Assembly (NCBI GenBank): GCA_934796775.1
Contig: CAKVPH010000011.1
Coordinates: forward strand, 1-55,336
Source of the DNA: an uncultured Clostridia bacterium
GTDB taxonomy: Bacteria > Bacillota > Clostridia > Christensenellales > Borkfalkiaceae
Reading direction: 5' to 3'
DNA: 55,336 nucleotides
The notes under the pieces: model-generated
The model's database searches: none
What the model was told of the DNA's origin: nothing
Seen by the model: the letters and a program-made list of their open reading frames with translations, nothing else
In this document: positions 52,487-55,336 of the stretch, one piece after another
Numbering within the stretch: position 1 is the stretch's first letter
Layout: each line of letters opens with the position of its first letter
Translations under genes and position numbers: made by a program

Positions 52487-52515
52487 ATTATAGCATATTT
52501 CTCTAAATTTTTCAA
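52487..52515 (-). promoter_or_regulatory. Promoter of the restriction-modification operon
   Basis: Read on the minus strand, the -35 TTGAAA (52510-52515) and consensus -10 TATAAT (52487-52492) are 17 bp apart. Transcription would start near 52480, upstream of the methyltransferase start. Confidence 0.7.
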
Positions 52516-52642
52516 CCGCTATTGAGTTTGCAGACGTAGAATTCTTGAAAAACTTCAAATGGCACTTTGGCGGGTGCTTGACTATACAAGTCGGCTCGGC
52601 TGCGCCTCGCGGTTAAACATTGACAAATAAACATAACAACAA

Positions 52643-52677
52643 AAAATCCCAAGTGGCTACAAGCCACTTGGGATTTT
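52643..52677 (-). terminator. Perfect terminator hairpin of the tRNA-Ser gene
   Basis: A perfect 16-bp inverted repeat (52643-52658 and 52662-52677, loop ACA) is followed on the minus strand by T-run. It overlaps the last base of the tRNA CCA end. The stretch 52516-52640 has no gene; it contains a short GC-rich patch near 52590-52615 with no recognised feature. Confidence 0.85.
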
Positions 52678-52767
52678 GGCGGAGAAATGGGGATTTGAAC
52701 CCCAGATACGCTTATGACGTATACACGATTTCCAATCGTGCGCCTTCGACCACTCAGCCATTTCTCC
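52677..52767 (-). tRNA. tRNA-Ser (anticodon GGA)
   Basis: On the minus strand the 7-bp acceptor stem GGAGAAA pairs with TTTCTCC, followed by discriminator G and an encoded CCA. The anticodon arm CACGA-TTGGAAA-TCGTG places GGA at the anticodon positions. A long variable arm (ATACG..CGTAT) and T-loop GGTTCAAATCC are as expected for a class II serine tRNA. Confidence 0.97.
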
Positions 52768-52925
52768 GTGTCAACTTTATTTACTTGTCCGCTTAAATTA
52801 AATCATATTAATCAAGCTTTTCTATTATATAAAATCACAAGCTTAAAGTCAAACGTTTTTTTAATTTTTTTAAAATTTTCGGTAATTAAATTCAATTTGC
52901 CTTAAAAGTCAATGTAAAAAAATGT

Positions 52926-53429
52926 TTACGCCGTTTTGTGTTTTTTTTCGTATTTTAAAATCGCATAGTATAAAAGTGCGCCCGCTGTGAGTATTACTGC
53001 GCTTTGTCCTGCAAAAATCTGCAAAACAAGCACAAAATAGCCGGTGTCAGGCATAAAGGGGAGTATGGTTATGGGAACGATAAACGCGTTTATGACTATG
53101 GGGAAAATAGCGCAGACTAAAAATCTTAAAACGTCGTTGTTAATTTTTTTTGCCAGAAAATACGAAATAGAACACGCCAAAAGGGTGGCTGAAGTTCCAA
53201 GTGCCATATCCAGAATTCCGTTTCCAAAAATGTTTGCTATAAAACAGCCTACAGTCAGTCCGATTACGGCTTCGCCGTAAAAAAAAGCCAGAACGCACAG
53301 GCATTCGGCAATTCTGAACTGAACCGGTCCGTACGAAATAGCAGAAAACGGGGGAGTGAGTGTTAAAATAACGTACAGCGCGGCTACAACGGCGGCACGC
53401 GCAAGCTTACCGGTAGAAAAATTATTCAT
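52926..53429 (-). CDS. queT: QueT family queuosine-precursor transporter (ECF S component)
   Basis: A 167-residue membrane protein that binds and imports a queuosine precursor such as preQ1, working with a shared energy-coupling module encoded elsewhere. It has about five helices (AAVVAALYVILTLTPPFSAI, VIGLTVGCFIANIFGNGIL, VCAIFPIVINAFIVPITILP). The motif ISYGPVQFRIAECLCVLAFF is typical of QueT. The gene stands alone under a preQ1-I riboswitch that overlaps its ribosome site (GAGG, 53436-53439), which firmly supports the function. Confidence 0.93.
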   Translation of the reverse strand: MNNFSTGKLARAAVVAALYVILTLTPPFSAISYGPVQFRIAECLCVLAFFYGEAVIGLTVGCFIANIFGNGILDMALGTSATLLACSISYFLAKKINNDVLRFLVCAIFPIVINAFIVPITILPFMPDTGYFVLVLQIFAGQSAVILTAGALLYYAILKYEKKHKTA

Positions 53430-53435
53430 TTAATG

Positions 53436-53477
53436 CCTCGGTTTTTTTAATCGGAAGTGTTTACCGAAAACCTTCCG
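53436..53477 (-). ncRNA. PreQ1-I riboswitch controlling queT translation
   Basis: On the minus strand CGGAAG pairs with CTTCCG (P1). The loop TCGGT pairs with the downstream ACCGA (P2), joined by an A-rich tail (ATTAAAAAA). This H-type pseudoknot with A-rich strand, the loop C available to bind ligand, and the tiny size (about 42 nt) are diagnostic of preQ1-I. The 3' end ACCGAGG includes the ribosome site, so ligand binding would block translation. The promoter (-35 TTGCAT, 53510-53515; -10 TAAAAT, 53487-53492; 17 bp) places the transcription start directly before it. Confidence 0.9.
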
Positions 53478-53486
53478 TACAAAAAT

Positions 53487-53515
53487 ATTTTACTACATTT
53501 AAATTTTTAATGCAA
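53487..53515 (-). promoter_or_regulatory. Promoter of the preQ1 riboswitch/queT transcript
   Basis: On the minus strand, -35 TTGCAT (53510-53515), 17-bp spacer, -10 TAAAAT (53487-53492). The transcript begins about 53480, a few bases ahead of the riboswitch. Confidence 0.65.
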
Positions 53516-53601
53516 CTTTTGCGCTATAAAAATTTAATTTTAATAAAAAAGTTCATAAAAAATAGCAATAAAAAACCGAGATTTAGAGATTGTAAAATAA
53601 A

Positions 53602-53633
53602 GTGTGTAAGTTAGAAAAAAACTTACACACTTT
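53602..53633. terminator. Terminator after the XRE-controlled operon
   Basis: GTGTGTAAGTT (53602-53612) pairs perfectly with AACTTACACAC (53620-53630). T-rich sequence follows on both strands. It ends the minus-strand operon that finishes at 53708. Confidence 0.7.
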
Positions 53634-53707
53634 TCTTGACATTCCTTATCTTTTTTTTGATTTTTCAAAATTATATCGTATCACGATTTTATATATAAAC
53701 TCAACAG

Positions 53708-54445
53708 CTAATAGCTATTCACCCGCTTATCAACAACTTCAAGAATATATTTTTTATTCGATGATAAGCTACTTGTTTTACATAGGTTTATACCATAATA
53801 TCCATTTGGTCCCAATTTTTGATTAACAACCAATCCAAAAATTTCAAGCGTATTTGATGTTATAATATTTCCATTTAAATCTTTCAAAACATAAGTGAAT
53901 GTAACCATTTTATTCCCATATGCCCCATTTCTATCATATGTTTTTGCTCCATAAAAAAATACAACCAAGTATTCTTCTTGTGTTTCAAAATCTATTGTTG
54001 TAATTTGACATTTACTATAATACTCGATCTCTCCTGAATTGTATTGCCAATAATAGCTTAATGTTTTCGGTAAGGAGATAGAAAGAGAAATATCGTATTT
54101 AAATTGACCACATGTTTTACATTTACCCCATGAGTAAAATGAATGACCTGTAGCTTTAACGTTTTCTTTTTTTATTTTATTGCAATTTTTGCAAGTATAA
54201 ATATCAAAACCTTCTTGTAAACATGTTGCGGTGGAACTTGTTTTTTCCCACTTATGACCATAAGCACTTCTTTCTTCTTCTTTCTTTTCACCACATATAT
54301 CGCATTTATAAGTCACAAGTCCATTATTCTCGCAGGTTGTAGTGTCACTAAAAAATATCCATTCGTGGCTACAAGTACAAGCAGAAAGAGGTAATTGTAA
54401 GCAAAAAACACAACAAAAAATAAAAATACATATTAATTTTTTCAT
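53708..54445 (-). CDS. Lipoprotein with zinc-ribbon-like Cys-x-x-Cys repeats
   Basis: A 245-residue exported lipoprotein (lipobox LSAC, followed by TCSHEW). Two and a half short repeats follow: 'C-x4-G-x3-Y-x-C-x2-C-x(n)-GH-[KS]-[WF]' at about 37-65 and 72-100, ending in GKCKTCG (about 110). Such CxxC/GH repeats bind zinc or form disulphides in clostridial surface proteins. The remaining 130 residues are beta-rich without a known motif. The start overlaps the upstream Cys-rich gene by 4 nt, so they are cotranslated. The promoter is operator-controlled by the neighbouring XRE repressor. Function unknown. Confidence 0.7.
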   Translation of the reverse strand: MKKLICIFIFCCVFCLQLPLSACTCSHEWIFFSDTTTCENNGLVTYKCDICGEKKEEERSAYGHKWEKTSSTATCLQEGFDIYTCKNCNKIKKENVKATGHSFYSWGKCKTCGQFKYDISLSISLPKTLSYYWQYNSGEIEYYSKCQITTIDFETQEEYLVVFFYGAKTYDRNGAYGNKMVTFTYVLKDLNGNIITSNTLEIFGLVVNQKLGPNGYYGINLCKTSSLSSNKKYILEVVDKRVNSY

Positions 54446-54642
54446 AAAATTTCATCTCCTATATAGCAATTATGATATTTACAACTTTTATTTTTACAGT
54501 TATCACTTTCAGAACATAATATTTTGCCAAAATAACAGGGTGGTTTTAAATTCTTATTAACGCTTTGATAACATAAGACTTTACGTTTAGTTGCAGGGCA
54601 TTCCATATAAAAATCGGTTTGCCCGGGTAAAATTTTTATCAT
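54442..54642 (-). CDS. Small Cys-rich peptide (66 residues, seven cysteines)
   Basis: A short protein without a signal peptide, with seven cysteines spaced along the chain (ECP, LCY, PCY, LCS, NCK, SCK, NCY). The strong AAAGGAG ribosome site and 4-nt overlap (ATGA) with the next gene make it a real gene. A metal-binding or redox role is possible; I do not recognise a family. It is the first gene of the XRE-controlled operon. Confidence 0.7.
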   Translation of the reverse strand: MIKILPGQTDFYMECPATKRKVLCYQSVNKNLKPPCYFGKILCSESDNCKNKSCKYHNCYIGDEIL

Positions 54643-54717
54643 ACTTTATCTCCTTTGTTTTACAGAACAATTTTTTTGTTTGCAACGTATTACTTTTTAT
54701 TCTGAAAGTTTATGTAC

Positions 54718-54746
54718 ATTATACCACTAAGAATTCTTAGCGTCAA
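54718..54746 (-). promoter_or_regulatory. Promoter of the Cys-rich peptide operon, with the operator filling its spacer
   Basis: On the minus strand the -35 TTGACG (54741-54746) and consensus -10 TATAAT (54718-54723) are 17 bp apart. The 14-bp palindrome CTAAGAATTCTTAG (54727-54740) occupies the spacer, so a bound repressor would exclude RNA polymerase. Confidence 0.75.
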
Positions 54747-54768
54747 GCATTTTATTAAGATTTCTTAG
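54727..54768. promoter_or_regulatory. Paired operators of the XRE repressor
   Basis: Site 1 is the perfect palindrome CTAAGAATTCTTAG (54727-54740). Site 2 is TTAAGATTTCTTAG (54755-54768), 12 of 14 identical. They are 28 bp centre to centre. Site 2 abuts a -10-like TATTAT (54769-54774) for the divergent repressor gene, so it would be autoregulated. Confidence 0.7.
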
Positions 54769-54780
54769 TATTATATTATT

Positions 54781-54984
54781 ATGAAAATTTTTTCGCAACG
54801 ATTAAGAGAATTAAGACAAGATAAAAATTTATCAATGAAGCAACTTGCAAAAGAGATAAATACAACCGATGCGGCAATTTCTAATTGGGAAAACGGGATA
54901 AATGAGCCAAAGATTTCGTATTTAAAAAGTATTGCCATTTATTTTAATGTAAGTTCTGATTATTTAATAGGGTTAGAAGATTAA
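54781..54984 (+). CDS. XRE-family repressor (single helix-turn-helix)
   Basis: A 67-residue DNA-binding protein made of little more than one Cro/C1-type helix-turn-helix (SQRLRELRQDKNLSMKQLAK, EINTTDAAISNWENGINEPK), ending in SSDYLIGLED. It probably binds the two palindromes just upstream and represses both itself and the divergent Cys-rich operon. The -10-like TATTAT ends 6 bp before the ATG and no ribosome site is visible, so its mRNA may be leaderless. Confidence 0.9.
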   Translation: MKIFSQRLRELRQDKNLSMKQLAKEINTTDAAISNWENGINEPKISYLKSIAIYFNVSSDYLIGLED

Positions 54985-55265
54985 AAAGAACGGTAAAAAA
55001 TAGCCATAAAAAAACAAGATTTCGTAAAATTAACGGGATCTCTATTTTGATACGTTAAAGCTTTAAAAAATAAACACATTATGAGATATTTGTTATACTG
55101 ATGTCGTCTGATTGCTTATTGCGGTTTATAGATTATGATTGAATTTTAAAAATTTTTGCTATTCATATTGTTTTTTGTATAATGAATAATCATTTTTTAG
55201 TGGGGTAGTTTTTTTATTAATTTTTTACTAAAAAAAGGCTGCAATCTGATCCCAAAGGATTGAAA
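54985..55265. other. Gene-free AT-rich region before the IS element
   Basis: This 281-bp interval is AT-rich with no ORF or clear hairpin I can support. It includes a TATAAT-like sequence at about 55179-55184 but no gene after it until the IS end. Confidence 0.5.
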
Positions 55266-55336
55266 TGCACCCCAAAAGTTAGACAGAGAAGAAAAACTTT
55301 TGGAGGTGCATTTTTTATGGCAAAAAAGGGACAAAC
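55266..55336 (+). mobile_element. Left end of an IS3-family insertion sequence (cut by window edge)
   Basis: TGCACCCCAAAAGTTAGACA (55266-55285) has the form of IS3/IS150-group terminal repeats. It is followed at once by GGAGG and a start codon of a transposase-like frame. ACTTTTGGAGGTGCA (55296-55310) is nearly the reverse complement of the terminus, so the end can fold into a hairpin. The right end lies outside the window. Confidence 0.75.
55317..55336 (+). CDS. Transposase orfA start (IS3 family, truncated by window edge)
   Basis: The frame starts MAKKGQ directly after GGAGG (55302-55306) inside the IS left end. Short basic N-termini of this type are usual for IS3-family orfA proteins, which carry a helix-turn-helix. 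Only six codons are present. Confidence 0.6.

Noticed and set aside
52453..52515. Upstream starts (52515, 52488) for the DNA methyltransferase
   Set aside because: They fall inside the TTGAAA-17-TATAAT promoter and would not be transcribed.
53602..53633. Hairpin considered as a regulatory leader for a plus-strand gene
   Set aside because: No plus-strand gene follows; it fits a terminator for the minus-strand operon.

Overview
The window looks like a chromosomal segment of an anaerobic, Gram-positive Clostridia-type bacterium, probably an uncultured gut lineage. Strong AGGAGG-type ribosome binding sites, lipoprotein signal peptides (L-x-A-C), sugar ABC importers without their own ATPase gene, a preQ1-I/QueT module and C-terminal membrane anchors all fit this. 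Genus-level assignment is not possible from the sequence alone.

Layout. (1) 1-890 is the 3' part of a NarL-partner-type sensor histidine kinase. It is followed by a gene-free stretch holding a candidate small structured RNA (about 1011-1161) with its own promoter and terminator. (2) 1.66-21.4 kb is the first polysaccharide locus. It has a secreted metallophosphoesterase, a GntR/LacI-type regulator, a sugar-binding lipoprotein, two permeases separated by two large LamG-like surface proteins, two tandem clan GH-A-like lipoproteins, a large GH106-like protein, an SGNH esterase and a GH3 gene broken by one frameshift. The phosphoesterase and binding-protein genes share an almost identical promoter with an operator-like dyad, which suggests a regulon of the regulator encoded between them. 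(3) 21.5-25.7 kb is a mixed interval: an MFS transporter fossil, a GNAT-CAT acetyltransferase fusion, an amidohydrolase with a near-leaderless transcript, and two small membrane proteins. (4) 25.8-48.7 kb is the second polysaccharide locus. A divergent AraC-type regulator faces an SGNH lipoprotein, a binding protein, two permeases, a GH71/GH99-like lipoprotein, a 2133-residue surface protein, a GH28-like beta-helix surface enzyme, a 790-residue paralog of the C-terminal part of the giant protein, and a GH78 alpha-L-rhamnosidase. (5) 48.9-52.5 kb is an AT-rich HaeII-like restriction-modification island with a HEPN/AbiU2-like protein and an unknown protein, next to a tRNA-Ser. (6) 52.9-55.3 kb carries queT under a preQ1-I riboswitch, a small XRE-controlled operon (Cys-rich peptide plus zinc-ribbon-like lipoprotein), and the left end of an IS3-family element.

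How the genes work together (inference). The two polysaccharide loci look like parallel systems for decorated plant polysaccharides. Their rhamnosidase and polygalacturonase-like enzymes suggest rhamnogalacturonan-type pectin. Surface-anchored proteins bind and cut, SGNH esterases deacylate, ABC importers bring in oligosaccharides, and enzymes without signal peptides (GH106-like, GH3, GH78) finish degradation inside the cell. The ATPase subunit would have to come from elsewhere, as with MsmX-type shared ATPases.

The most novel signals are: a Cys-containing C-terminal anchor shared by four large surface proteins with no sortase nearby; a recurrent undescribed extracellular module in the same proteins; the four-gene restriction/HEPN island; the candidate RNA at 1011-1161; and the XRE operator pair controlling a Cys-rich peptide operon.
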